DNA of 64,000 nt from Undibacterium sp. KW1. Lineage in GTDB: Bacteria > Pseudomonadota > Gammaproteobacteria > Burkholderiales > Burkholderiaceae_D. The stretch covers positions 1,426,001-1,490,000 of the forward strand of contig NZ_AP018439.1 in the NCBI RefSeq assembly GCF_009937955.1, read 5' to 3'. Within the stretch, counting starts at the first letter, position 1. Each line of letters begins with the position of its first letter. Shown piece by piece: positions 33,265 to 40,904 of this stretch. Below the pieces are notes generated by a model. It was not told where the DNA came from and ran no database searches. It saw nothing but the letters and a program-made list of their open reading frames with translations. Made by a program: the position numbers and the translations under genes.

Positions 33265-34068
33265 TCAAGAACCTGATTTTTTATTGTTCCTGTAGGCGAA
33301 GCCTAATAGCAATAACCCACCAATAATCATGGGGAATGACAGCATCTGCCCGGCTGAAATTGTCGCGCCGAGAATATTGACTTCATAATCCGGGGTGCGG
33401 AAATATTCCGTGAAAAAGCGTGCGCAGCCATACAATGTGACGTATAAGGCACCTACAGCCAGGCGCGGCCTGGCTTTGGATGCATATATCCACAGTATGA
33501 CGAATGCCAGCAAACCATCTACCAATGCCTGGTAAATAGGTGAAGGGTGAACCGGGTGGTCAATACCCGGCCAGATCATTGCCCATGGCAGGTCTGCTGA
33601 TGCGATGCGGCCTGGCAATTCATGGTTGATGAAATTACCCAGGCGACCGGCAGCGTAACCCAGCGGCACCAGCGGCGCGATGAAGTCATACACGTCTGCA
33701 AGGTGGAACTTGGCCTTGCGTGCCCATAGCGACATGGCAATCAGCACACCGATGAATCCACCATGGAAAGACATACCACCTTTCCAAACCGCAAATATTT
33801 CCAGCGGGTGTTCCATGTAATATGAAAAACCATAGAAAAACACTTCACCCAGACGGCCACCAAGTATTACACCCAGTACACCAAAAAACAGCATGTCGTC
33901 GATATGCTCGCGTGTCCAACCCTGTGCAGCGATATGCGGTTGTTTGAGCCGGACGCGGCCCAGGGCAATGAACTGGGCAAAGGCGATCAGGTACATGATG
34001 CCATACCAGTGGACCGAAACAGGGCCCAGATGGAAAGCGACAGGATCAGGATTTGGATGAGTCAGCAT
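33265..34068 (-). CDS. lgt: Prolipoprotein diacylglyceryl transferase
   Basis: This 267-aa inner-membrane enzyme has about seven helices and transfers diacylglycerol from phosphatidylglycerol to the lipobox cysteine of prolipoproteins. The Lgt signature GRLGNFINHELPGR (about 141-154) and the essential FHGG loop (about 100-103) are clear, and the N-terminal HWYG motif is present. The first seven bases overlap the end of the LysR-type gene, so translation may be coupled. Length is normal. Confidence 0.95.
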   Translation of the reverse strand: MLTHPNPDPVAFHLGPVSVHWYGIMYLIAFAQFIALGRVRLKQPHIAAQGWTREHIDDMLFFGVLGVILGGRLGEVFFYGFSYYMEHPLEIFAVWKGGMSFHGGFIGVLIAMSLWARKAKFHLADVYDFIAPLVPLGYAAGRLGNFINHELPGRIASADLPWAMIWPGIDHPVHPSPIYQALVDGLLAFVILWIYASKARPRLAVGALYVTLYGCARFFTEYFRTPDYEVNILGATISAGQMLSFPMIIGGLLLLGFAYRNNKKSGS

Positions 34069-34979
34069 GGATGATTTGGTAAGTTAAACAGGTGCGCAAA
34101 TGCGGCCAGCACTGCAGAATGATTGTCCTTGCGCCAGGCCAGGCCAATTTCAACGGTGGCGCTGGCTTCCGGCAAATCGAAATACAAGACACCAGGGCGC
34201 TGCAAATTTGAGACGGATTGTGGCACAAGTGCGATTCCCATGCCAGCAGAGACCAAACCGACGATGGTTTGCATTTGTATCGCTTCCTGGCCGATCGCGG
34301 GTGTCAGGCCCGCAGCATGGAAGCAACCGAGGATGGCATCATGCAAAGCCGGGGCAATTTTGCGAGGGAACAGTATCAATGGCAAGTCAGTGCAATCGCT
34401 GAGGCGCAGTTGCTGGCGTCCTTTGGCATGGTTTTCTGGCACCGCCAGCATCAGTGGTTCAGACAGCACTTTTTGATAATTGAACAGGTTTTGCAACTTG
34501 TCTGGAAGCGGCGGTATCAAAAAGCCAGCATCAATTTCCCCGTTTTCCAGCGCCTGCAATTGTACGTCTGTGGTTGCTTCACGTAATTCTATATGGACAT
34601 CGGCATGATGACGGCGAAATTCCCGCAGTGCGGGGGGCAATACGCTGTAATCAGCGATAGACACAAAGGCCAGGGACAAGTGACCGTAAGTACCGCTGGC
34701 GGCCCTCTGCGCCAGTTCTGGCAGGGATTGCGCCTGTGCCAGCAAGCGCCTGACTTCCGGCAAGAGCGCCATACCGGCAGATGACAGTGAGATATTGCGT
34801 GTATTGCGGATGAACAGTTCTGCTCCGAGGATGGCTTCCAGCGCCTGTATGGCTTGTGACAAAGGCGGCTGGGTCATGTGCAGGCGCGTAGCTGCCCTGC
34901 CAAAGTGCATTTCTTCCGCCACTGCCAGGAAGTAGCGCAACTGGCGCAGCTCTAGATTGCGTAACTCAGGTAAAGACAT
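34062..34979 (-). CDS. LysR family transcriptional regulator
   Basis: This 305-aa protein has an N-terminal winged helix-turn-helix (LRQLRYFLAVAEEMHFGRAATRLHMTQ in two parts, about 11-37; QPPLSQAIQALEA). A C-terminal periplasmic-binding-like effector domain (about 95-300) follows. It overlaps lgt by 7 bp on the same strand, which is unusual because LysR genes are more often divergent from their targets. The effector and target are unknown. Confidence 0.92.
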   Translation of the reverse strand: MSLPELRNLELRQLRYFLAVAEEMHFGRAATRLHMTQPPLSQAIQALEAILGAELFIRNTRNISLSSAGMALLPEVRRLLAQAQSLPELAQRAASGTYGHLSLAFVSIADYSVLPPALREFRRHHADVHIELREATTDVQLQALENGEIDAGFLIPPLPDKLQNLFNYQKVLSEPLMLAVPENHAKGRQQLRLSDCTDLPLILFPRKIAPALHDAILGCFHAAGLTPAIGQEAIQMQTIVGLVSAGMGIALVPQSVSNLQRPGVLYFDLPEASATVEIGLAWRKDNHSAVLAAFAHLFNLPNHPC

Positions 34980-35063
34980 CTGGCAGCTCAGCCGGTATTT
35001 TATGTTGTGTCAGAGTGCTGTAGCTAAGCAAAAAATAGTCCGGAACAGAACCATGTGCTGTCA

Positions 35064-35294
35064 TTAGCGGCGGGTGTTTTTGTCAAAGGCGCGTTTGACG
35101 CGTTCTTTCTGGATTTTTTCAAAATGCGCATGATCTTTGCGTTTGTCCAGGCCCAGCATACGCTCAAGAACTTCAAACCAGGCAAATGCCGCGCCTGCAC
35201 CACCAATGATCCACCACCAAGACATGGTGGCAAAAATCCATACATCTGCCAGCTTCAATACGAGCATGATGAATAAAACGATGATGATGAACAT
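35064..35294 (-). CDS. Small Trp-rich membrane protein (TIGR04438-like)
   Basis: This 76-aa protein has two hydrophobic segments (MFIIIVLFIMLVLKLADVW; SWWWIIGGAGAAFAWF) and a basic tail (KIQKERVKRAFDKN). The SWWW motif and layout match a small Trp-rich family common in Burkholderiales, of unknown function. The start is set at ATG 35294, because AAAGGA lies eight bases upstream; an ATG at 35303 is in frame. Confidence 0.8.
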   Translation of the reverse strand: MFIIIVLFIMLVLKLADVWIFATMSWWWIIGGAGAAFAWFEVLERMLGLDKRKDHAHFEKIQKERVKRAFDKNTRR

Positions 35295-35449
35295 GGGATG
35301 CATCCTTTTTCTGGGGAAAAACCTTCAAACTCTTTGCTACAGATCATGGAGTTTCCTTAATTTTACTGCAGGTCAACCCCGGTATGTAGATAAACGTTAA
35401 AATTGTCAAAAGGCGGTAGAATAAGTGAGTTTTTAACCTGGAGAAAGCA

Positions 35450-35758
35450 ATGAAATATTCTTTATTGGTAGGTTCGGTATTGGCAATGATGGTTTCCGGC
35501 TCCGCTTGGGCGAATGCTGATCTGGCAAAAGCAAAAAATTGCATGGCCTGTCACGCAGTGGATAACAAGGTTGTAGGCCCTGCATTTAAGGACGTGGCCA
35601 AGAAATATGCCAGCGACAAGACCGCTGAAGCCAAGCTGGTGCAAAAAGTATTGAAAGGTGGCTCAGGTGTATGGGGCGCGGTTGCCATGCCACCTAATGC
35701 CCAGGTAAGTGATGCAGAAGCGAAAACCCTGGTTAAATGGGTTCTGAGTTTGAAATGA
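35450..35758 (+). CDS. Class I cytochrome c (c551/c552 type)
   Basis: This 102-aa periplasmic electron carrier has a signal peptide cleaved near AWANA (about residue 22). The haem motif CMACH is at about 31-35, with an axial methionine in MPPN (about 80). It is similar to small c551-type cytochromes. The ribosome binding site GGAGA precedes the ATG. It is a single gene with a strong terminator at 35808-35835. Its redox partner is not evident from the neighbourhood. Confidence 0.93.
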   Translation: MKYSLLVGSVLAMMVSGSAWANADLAKAKNCMACHAVDNKVVGPAFKDVAKKYASDKTAEAKLVQKVLKGGSGVWGAVAMPPNAQVSDAEAKTLVKWVLSLK

Positions 35759-35807
35759 GTTCTGCTTTGATACAGATGACTTGTTCTGTATCCCGCTAGC
35801 AGAAAAT

Positions 35808-35835
35808 AAAAAACCTGGCTTTTGCCAGGTTTTTT
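35808..35835. terminator. Bidirectional terminator between cytochrome c and the binding-protein gene
   Basis: The 12-bp stem AAAAAACCTGGC/GCCAGGTTTTTT has a TTTT loop. A-run and T-run flanks make it functional in both directions. It ends the cytochrome c gene and probably the convergent amino-acid binding-protein message. Confidence 0.93.
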
Positions 35836-35842
35836 ATTATGC

Positions 35843-35925
35843 ATAAGATCTGCGTGCCAAACTGTTTCAGTTTCACAAGAGCTTGCAGTTTGTCACTACA
35901 AGGTTTTGTGTGGTGCAGATCTTAT
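35843..35925 (-). other. Predicted folded 3' UTR of the binding-protein gene
   Basis: An 11-bp outer stem (ATAAGATCTGC at 35843-35853 with GCAGATCTTAT at 35915-35925) encloses at least one perfect inner hairpin, AAACTG-TTT-CAGTTT at 35859-35873. A weaker CTTG/CAAG pair is also inside. The fold lies between the binding-protein stop (35937) and the shared terminator, so it would be the 3' end of that mRNA. A processed 3'-UTR small RNA or a stabilising element is possible. Confidence 0.4.
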
Positions 35926-35936
35926 AAGTTGCCAGC

Positions 35937-37082
35937 TTACTTGACTACGCGCAGCAGATCACGTTTGCCGCCTTTGTATGTGTACAAAGTCAGTGTGCCG
36001 TCTTTGATATCGCCTTTGTCATCAAATGCGATGTCGCCTGTTACGCCTTTGTAGTTGATTTTCTTCAGCTCTGGCAGATATTTGGCTGGGTCAGCAGAGC
36101 CAGCTTTTTTCATTGCTTCTACCATGACCATGACTGAGTCATAGACATATGGTGCATAAATCTGGACTTCTACACCAAATTTTTTCTTGAATGCAGCTTT
36201 CCAGTCGTCATTGGCTTTCTTCTGTGCATCCAGAACACCGCCAGCTTCGGCGCAAACTACCTGGCCTTCGCCGATGCCGTTGTCAGCCAGTTTAACCAAG
36301 TCAGCTGTACAGATACCGTCACCACCCATGAATTTGGCTGTGATGCCCAGTGCCTTCATCTGACGCAGCATAGGACCAGCAACAGCATCCATACCACCGA
36401 AGAAGATCACGTCTGGGTTTTTGGCTTTGATTGTGGTCAGGATGGCGCTGAAATCTGTAGATTTATCAGTTGTATGCTCTTGCACAACAATTTCAGCACC
36501 TTTGCCTTTGGCGCCTTTGATAAATTCTTTTGCCACGCCTTCGCCGTATGCTGTTTTATCATCAATCACAGCGACTTTTTTAGCGTGGTTGATTTGCACC
36601 GCAAAACGACCCAGTGTGCCACCCAGTTGGCCGTCATTCGCTACCACGCGGAATGCACCTTTGAAACCTTGTTTGGTGTAGTCAACGTTAGTTGCAGATG
36701 GGGAGATTTGAACGATGCCAGCATCGTTGTAGATTTTGGAGGCAGGGATAGTTGTACCGGAGTTCAAGTGACCGATAACGCCGTTTACTTTCGCATCGAC
36801 CAGTTTTTGTGCTACGGTTGTGCCTTGTTTTGGATCGCCAGCGTCATCTTCAGTCAGCAATTCGAATTTGGCTTTTTTGCCGCCGATCATCACGCCTTTG
36901 GCGTTCAGTTCTTCGATCGCCATTTTGGCGCCGTTTTCATTGTCTTTACCCAAGTGGGCGATCGCGCCGGAGATAGGGCCAACGTGACCAATTTTTACAA
37001 CCAGATCTTGAGCTGCCGCAGCACCAGCGAAAGCGAAAGCAATTGCGCCAGCCAGTGGAATCATTTTAGTTTTGAACGACAT
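35937..37082 (-). CDS. Branched-chain amino acid ABC transporter substrate-binding protein
   Basis: This 381-aa periplasmic binding protein of the LivJ/LivK type has a signal peptide (MSFKTKMIPLAGAIAFAFAG..., cleaved near AAAQD). The type I periplasmic binding fold begins KIGHVGPISGAIAHLGKDNENG. The start at ATG 37082 is preceded by AGGAG with seven-base spacing; the ATG at 37088 is too close to that site. No permease or ATPase genes are adjacent, so it serves a transporter encoded elsewhere. A divergent Lrp-type regulator suggests amino-acid control. Confidence 0.92.
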   Translation of the reverse strand: MSFKTKMIPLAGAIAFAFAGAAAAQDLVVKIGHVGPISGAIAHLGKDNENGAKMAIEELNAKGVMIGGKKAKFELLTEDDAGDPKQGTTVAQKLVDAKVNGVIGHLNSGTTIPASKIYNDAGIVQISPSATNVDYTKQGFKGAFRVVANDGQLGGTLGRFAVQINHAKKVAVIDDKTAYGEGVAKEFIKGAKGKGAEIVVQEHTTDKSTDFSAILTTIKAKNPDVIFFGGMDAVAGPMLRQMKALGITAKFMGGDGICTADLVKLADNGIGEGQVVCAEAGGVLDAQKKANDDWKAAFKKKFGVEVQIYAPYVYDSVMVMVEAMKKAGSADPAKYLPELKKINYKGVTGDIAFDDKGDIKDGTLTLYTYKGGKRDLLRVVK

Positions 37083-37227
37083 GAACATACTCCTAAGGAT
37101 TAAAAAGTAGGATAACAGTACTGCATCTCTGACTTATTCAGATAACTGAACAGCAAGAAGGTACAACAGAAAAAATATTTCGCAAAGCTATTTTGTGTGG
37201 TTTTTTCTCCAAACTGACGTTTTTTAT

Positions 37228-37740
37228 ATGCCCCAATATCGCACCCTTGACAAGCTTGATCGCAAGCTCCTGAACCTCCTCCAAAAAGACAACCAGACCC
37301 CGACCAGGGTACTCGCCGACAAGCTGCATATCTCCCAGCCCACCTGCCTGCGCCGCATACGGGAATTGCGGGAAGCAGGCGTCATCAGCGCTGAAGTAGC
37401 GATGGTCGATAGCTTCGCTCTTGGCTATGGCATGCTGGCTTTTCTGGAGGTATCGCTGATCAATCAGTCGGATGAATTCATGCGGGAATTTGAGACCCGC
37501 ATGAACAAGGAAGCCGAGGTCATGCAATGTTATTTTGTGTCTGGGGAGTATGACTATTTCCTGGTGGTCCATGTGATAGACATGGACGCCTATTACCAAT
37601 TTGTGCGGCGCGCCATTTCCGGCTCTGGCAATGTCCGACATTTCCATTCCCGTTTCCCCATGAAGCGTGCCAAATTTACGACACGTATTGCCTTTGACGA
37701 AAAAGCCGAAGAGTTACCTGTGCGTATTAAAGGCAAGTAA
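37228..37740 (+). CDS. Lrp/AsnC family transcriptional regulator
   Basis: This 170-aa protein has an N-terminal helix-turn-helix (LDKLDRKLLNLLQKDNQ; ISQPTCLRRIRELREAG) and a C-terminal RAM/AsnC ligand-binding domain (GEYDYFLVVHVIDMDAYYQF). ATG 37228 fits the family N-terminus, although the ribosome binding site is weak. It is divergent from the branched-chain binding-protein gene and convergent with dadA. Both are plausible targets: Lrp relatives control amino-acid uptake and alanine catabolism. Confidence 0.92.
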   Translation: MPQYRTLDKLDRKLLNLLQKDNQTPTRVLADKLHISQPTCLRRIRELREAGVISAEVAMVDSFALGYGMLAFLEVSLINQSDEFMREFETRMNKEAEVMQCYFVSGEYDYFLVVHVIDMDAYYQFVRRAISGSGNVRHFHSRFPMKRAKFTTRIAFDEKAEELPVRIKGK

Positions 37741-37823
37741 AGCCAGATAAAACAACATAAAGCTAAATGATTCAGCCTGTTTTGCAGTAAACGCCGGGAT
37801 CTTGTGTTTGGATGACAAAAAGA

Positions 37824-37906
37824 ACGCAAGTTGTTGCAGATAGAGATTCCATCTGGCAACTTGCGTGAGGGGAAACTTGTTTTTGTACGCCCGCTTTAGC
37901 GGGCGT
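37824..37906. terminator. Two hairpins between the Lrp-type gene and dadA
   Basis: The first is ACGCAAGTTG/CAACTTGCGT (37824-37833 and 37857-37866) with an inner CAGAT/ATCTG. The second is ACGCCCGC-TTTA-GCGGGCGT at 37887-37906. Both lie between convergent stops. T-runs are short or placed on the opposite side, so they are weak terminators, perhaps one for each direction. The remainder of the 243-bp gap shows nothing else. Confidence 0.45.
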
Positions 37907-37983
37907 TTAACTTGCAGGGCAGGGCTATGCCTGGGCGCATCCTGTCTGTATCAGAGCAGTTTTTTAGATAAAGCTTGCTTGTC

Positions 37984-39288
37984 TCAGGCGGGCAGCAGTA
38001 TGGTTTTTCCCGCCTTGTGTTCCATGCCAGTGAACGCAAAATCGACATCTGGCTGTACACCCGAGACGATGTCTGCAATCGCACGGCCAGAACCTGCGCC
38101 CATGGTCCAGCCCAGCGTACCGTGGCCGGTATTGAGGTAAAGATTACTGATGCGGGATTTGCCTATATAAGGAACATTCGAAGGCGTCAGTGGCCGCAAA
38201 CCTGTCCAGTACACCGGATTGTCGTAATCGCAGGCGGTCGGGAACAGTTCCCGTGTGCGTCTGGTAATAGCTTCGCAACGGGTAGTATTGAGGTCTCTGC
38301 CATAGCCATTGATTTCACAGGTGCCTGCAACACGCAGGCGGTTGCCCAGGCGCGACACCACGAGTTTATAGCCATCATCTGTCAGCGAAATAACAGGTGC
38401 CTGCTCAGGATTGGTAATTTGATAAGTGGCCGAGTAGCCTTTGCCTGGATAAATCATCAGGGAGATACCCAAAGGTTTTAACAGCGTTTGTGAGTGGCTG
38501 CCCATGGCAACCACAAAAGCATCCGCATGCAAGGTCTTGTGACGCCCGGCTGCATCAATGATCTCCACGCCAGTAATTTTGGCGCTGGCACCAGTGCCCT
38601 CAGATAGCAAGCGGGTGACCGTCGTGTTGAACTGAAATTGCACGCCTGCTGCCGCAGCCTTGTCAGCCAGACCTGTCGTGAATTGATAGACGTCGCCTGA
38701 CTCATCGGTTTCGGTGTAATCGCCACCAACGATCTTATCGCGTATGCCTGCCAGCGCAGGTTCCCTGCGTACCACTTCATCGGCATCGATAGAGTCGCGC
38801 GGGCAACCCAGGTCGCGCATGTGTTTTGCTGCGGGCAGGGAAATGTCGAACTCTTTTTGATCGGTGTAGAAGTGCAGTATGCCCTTGCTCAGATTGTCAT
38901 ACTGTATGCCGGTTTCTTCACGCAGGCTGCGCAAAGTCAGACGGCTGTATTCAGAGATGGCAACTATCTGGCGGATGTTTTCTGCCGTGCGGCCAGGTGT
39001 GCATTCACGCAAAAAGTGCATGCCCCACAGCCATTGCAGCCATTCTGCACGTGGGCGGAACAACAGCGGCGCATCTTCTTTACCCAGCCATTTCAAGACC
39101 TTCATCGGCGCCGATGGGTTAGCCCAAGGTTCAGCATGGGAGACAGAAATCTGGCCGCCATTGGCGAAGCTGGTTTCTTGTGCGGCACCAGGTTGGCGAT
39201 CAATGACGGTGACCTCGTGACCCTGCTTTTTTAAAAACCAGGCAGACGATGTGCCAACTATGCCGGAACCGAGAACGATGACTTTCAT
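37984..39288 (-). CDS. dadA: D-amino acid dehydrogenase, small subunit
   Basis: This 434-aa FAD flavoprotein oxidises D-alanine and other D-amino acids to keto acids and ammonia at the inner membrane. It begins with a dinucleotide fold (VIVLGSGIVGTSSA, residues 3-16). It contains the DAO-family segments SFANGGQIS (about 46-54), YPGKGYSATY and LNTGHGTLGWTM near the C-terminus. ATG 39288 follows AGGAGATTCCCC. No alanine racemase gene is next to it. The nearby Lrp-type regulator and the inverted repeat upstream suggest amino-acid-responsive control. Confidence 0.94.
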   Translation of the reverse strand: MKVIVLGSGIVGTSSAWFLKKQGHEVTVIDRQPGAAQETSFANGGQISVSHAEPWANPSAPMKVLKWLGKEDAPLLFRPRAEWLQWLWGMHFLRECTPGRTAENIRQIVAISEYSRLTLRSLREETGIQYDNLSKGILHFYTDQKEFDISLPAAKHMRDLGCPRDSIDADEVVRREPALAGIRDKIVGGDYTETDESGDVYQFTTGLADKAAAAGVQFQFNTTVTRLLSEGTGASAKITGVEIIDAAGRHKTLHADAFVVAMGSHSQTLLKPLGISLMIYPGKGYSATYQITNPEQAPVISLTDDGYKLVVSRLGNRLRVAGTCEINGYGRDLNTTRCEAITRRTRELFPTACDYDNPVYWTGLRPLTPSNVPYIGKSRISNLYLNTGHGTLGWTMGAGSGRAIADIVSGVQPDVDFAFTGMEHKAGKTILLPA

Positions 39289-39386
39289 GGGGAATCTCCT
39301 GTGTTTCATCTGTGTTGCATCTTGTATGCGATGCAGGAGATTGTAGAAATACTTTGCTTTCTTAGGTAATCAGAAAGCTACTTCAG

Positions 39387-39435
39387 ATTTTTATTTTTAA
39401 ACACGGATGGAGTCTTTGTGTTTAAAAATAAAAAT
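39387..39435. repeat. 18-bp perfect AT-rich inverted repeat upstream of dadA
   Basis: ATTTTTATTTTTAAACAC (39387-39404) and its exact complement (39418-39435) flank a 13-bp loop. It lies 99 bp upstream of the dadA start and 18 bp beyond the stop of the holC-linked hypothetical gene. As RNA it could end the folD-holC operon on the minus strand. As DNA its AT-rich symmetry could bind an Lrp-like protein. Confidence 0.8.
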
Positions 39436-39452
39436 ATTATTATTTATTTTGA

Positions 39453-39854
39453 TTATTTAGGCGACTTTGCCTTGGTGATTTCCTGGGTCACTGCGCGGGT
39501 GATGACTTCTTCCAGGGTTTTATGCAGGCCAGAGCGTATTTCTGTTGATAAATTGGCTACGGCAATCTGCAAAACATCGGCCAGGTTGTCCCTGATCCTG
39601 TGTTCAAGGACGAAATCAATGCGGGTCAGCACCTGGCGCAAGACGTTTTCACGCAGGCTTTGTTCCAGTGCCTGCCAGTCTTCTTCTGTCTTACCTGGAT
39701 AATGATTGGTAGCCGTTTCATAGGCAGGCTGTGTCGTACCATCGACGCCTGCATTGTCAGTTGCTGCAACTGTTTTGGCGGGTGGCGTGAGGAGTTCTTC
39801 CGGCTTGATGACTTCAGTCAACACAGGAATGCTGGCGTCTATTTGATTATTCAT
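39453..39854 (-). CDS. Hypothetical protein encoded after holC
   Basis: This 133-aa protein has a Pro/Thr/Ala-rich disordered start (about 1-55) and an amphipathic helical C-terminal half (LEQSLRENVLRQVLTRIDFVLEH; LEEVITRAVTQEI). It has no signal peptide or membrane helix. The ATG at 39854 overlaps the holC stop region, so co-translation is likely. A small helical family of this kind follows holC in other Burkholderiales (possibly DUF2486, from memory, unverified). Function unknown. Confidence 0.7.
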   Translation of the reverse strand: MNNQIDASIPVLTEVIKPEELLTPPAKTVAATDNAGVDGTTQPAYETATNHYPGKTEEDWQALEQSLRENVLRQVLTRIDFVLEHRIRDNLADVLQIAVANLSTEIRSGLHKTLEEVITRAVTQEITKAKSPK

Positions 39855-39855
39855 T

Positions 39856-40275
39856 TTATTTCGCCACGGAGTGGGTAAGAGTATGACCTTGTTGCTGGTA
39901 GTGACGATAGCGTTCTCGCCCGGCCAGTTTGTCTGCATCATCGGCAGAGATGACTTCTATCATGCGGTGAAACTGAGTAAAGTTGGCAGGTGTGGCAGCG
40001 GTGAGGTTGATCAGCAATTCATGATGCGGGCATGCCGCATGCTCATCGTGGCTGAGCACGATGGGCGTCATGGCAGACAAGGGATCGCTGAGCATCACAT
40101 GCGGCAAAAAATCCGCCTCAGTCAGCGTCCATAAGGCTTCGTTCAAGCGCTGCAACCAGGCACGGTCATGGTGATACACCACCATCTTGCAATTGGCAGC
40201 GTGGGCCTTGCGTATCAGGCGGCAAGAGTAGCTCAGCTTGTCCGCCACATTGCTATGAAAATCGATGCGTGTCAT
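39856..40275 (-). CDS. holC: DNA polymerase III subunit chi
   Basis: This 139-aa protein links the clamp loader to single-strand binding protein during replication. HolC features are the N-terminal TRIDFHSNVADKL, the KMVVYHHDRAWLQRLNEALWT core, SDPLSAMTPIVL, and FHRMIEVISADD..GRERYRHYQQQGH near the end. It lies 6 bp after the glutaredoxin gene and overlaps the next small gene, within the folD-prlC-glutaredoxin-holC operon. Confidence 0.93.
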   Translation of the reverse strand: MTRIDFHSNVADKLSYSCRLIRKAHAANCKMVVYHHDRAWLQRLNEALWTLTEADFLPHVMLSDPLSAMTPIVLSHDEHAACPHHELLINLTAATPANFTQFHRMIEVISADDADKLAGRERYRHYQQQGHTLTHSVAK

Positions 40276-40281
40276 GCGAAC

Positions 40282-40890
40282 TCAAAATTTAAAGCCATCA
40301 TCCGGCTTCTTGGGCTGGGGAGTAGCGGCTTGCCTTGCTGCATCCGGCGCTTTGGGGGCGGCTGGCGGCGGTGGCGGGGCTGCAGGCTCCGCCGCTGCGT
40401 AGCGGTAATCCTTGGGCAGTTTGCTGGTGGCTGGATACCCAGCTTTGCTCAGAGCATCTTTCCATTCATCCATGCTGTAGCCTCGGAATTTGACGTTGGA
40501 AATCACGAGCAAGGGCATTTGCAGGTCGCCACTAACTTGCTTCATTTTTTCCTGGTCTGCTGCCGTGTTAACGGTTTTTTCGTTAAATGGTATGCCCTGG
40601 CTTTTGAGCAGGTTGCGGCCATCATTGCATGGCGAACAGCCGTTGGCTGAGTACAGGGTGACCGGATTTTTTGCAACGACGATTGCCAGTTCCGGGGGCA
40701 GATTTCCACCTTCCAGAGTATCGGGCAGTTTTTTCTTTTCTACCTTTTGATTGGCTGGTGGTGGTTGATCGCTATAAGTGACCTTGCCGTCTGGTCCTAC
40801 CGATTTATATAATTGTGCCTGCGCTGCTGTCGCCATAAAAATGCTGGAAAGCATGCTGCAGATCAGGATCTTTTTGTTGAATGTCATCAT
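40282..40890 (-). CDS. Exported DUF4124-glutaredoxin fusion protein
   Basis: This 202-aa protein has a signal peptide (cleaved near AAQAQ, about residue 25). A short DUF4124 segment follows (LYKSVGPDGKVTYSDQPP, about 27-44), then a glutaredoxin-like domain (about 70-155) with a CSPC active site. The tail is Ala/Pro-rich. It probably acts as a periplasmic or envelope thiol-disulfide protein. The start follows AGGAGAAA. It is encoded 14 bp after prlC. Confidence 0.88.
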   Translation of the reverse strand: MMTFNKKILICSMLSSIFMATAAQAQLYKSVGPDGKVTYSDQPPPANQKVEKKKLPDTLEGGNLPPELAIVVAKNPVTLYSANGCSPCNDGRNLLKSQGIPFNEKTVNTAADQEKMKQVSGDLQMPLLVISNVKFRGYSMDEWKDALSKAGYPATSKLPKDYRYAAAEPAAPPPPPAAPKAPDAARQAATPQPKKPDDGFKF

Positions 40891-40904
40891 TTTCTCCTAA
40901 AAAC

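Noticed and set aside
35843..35925. tRNA gene suggested by a branched fold
   Set aside because: There is no acceptor/anticodon geometry, no T-loop consensus and the closing stem is too long; a structured 3' UTR fits better.
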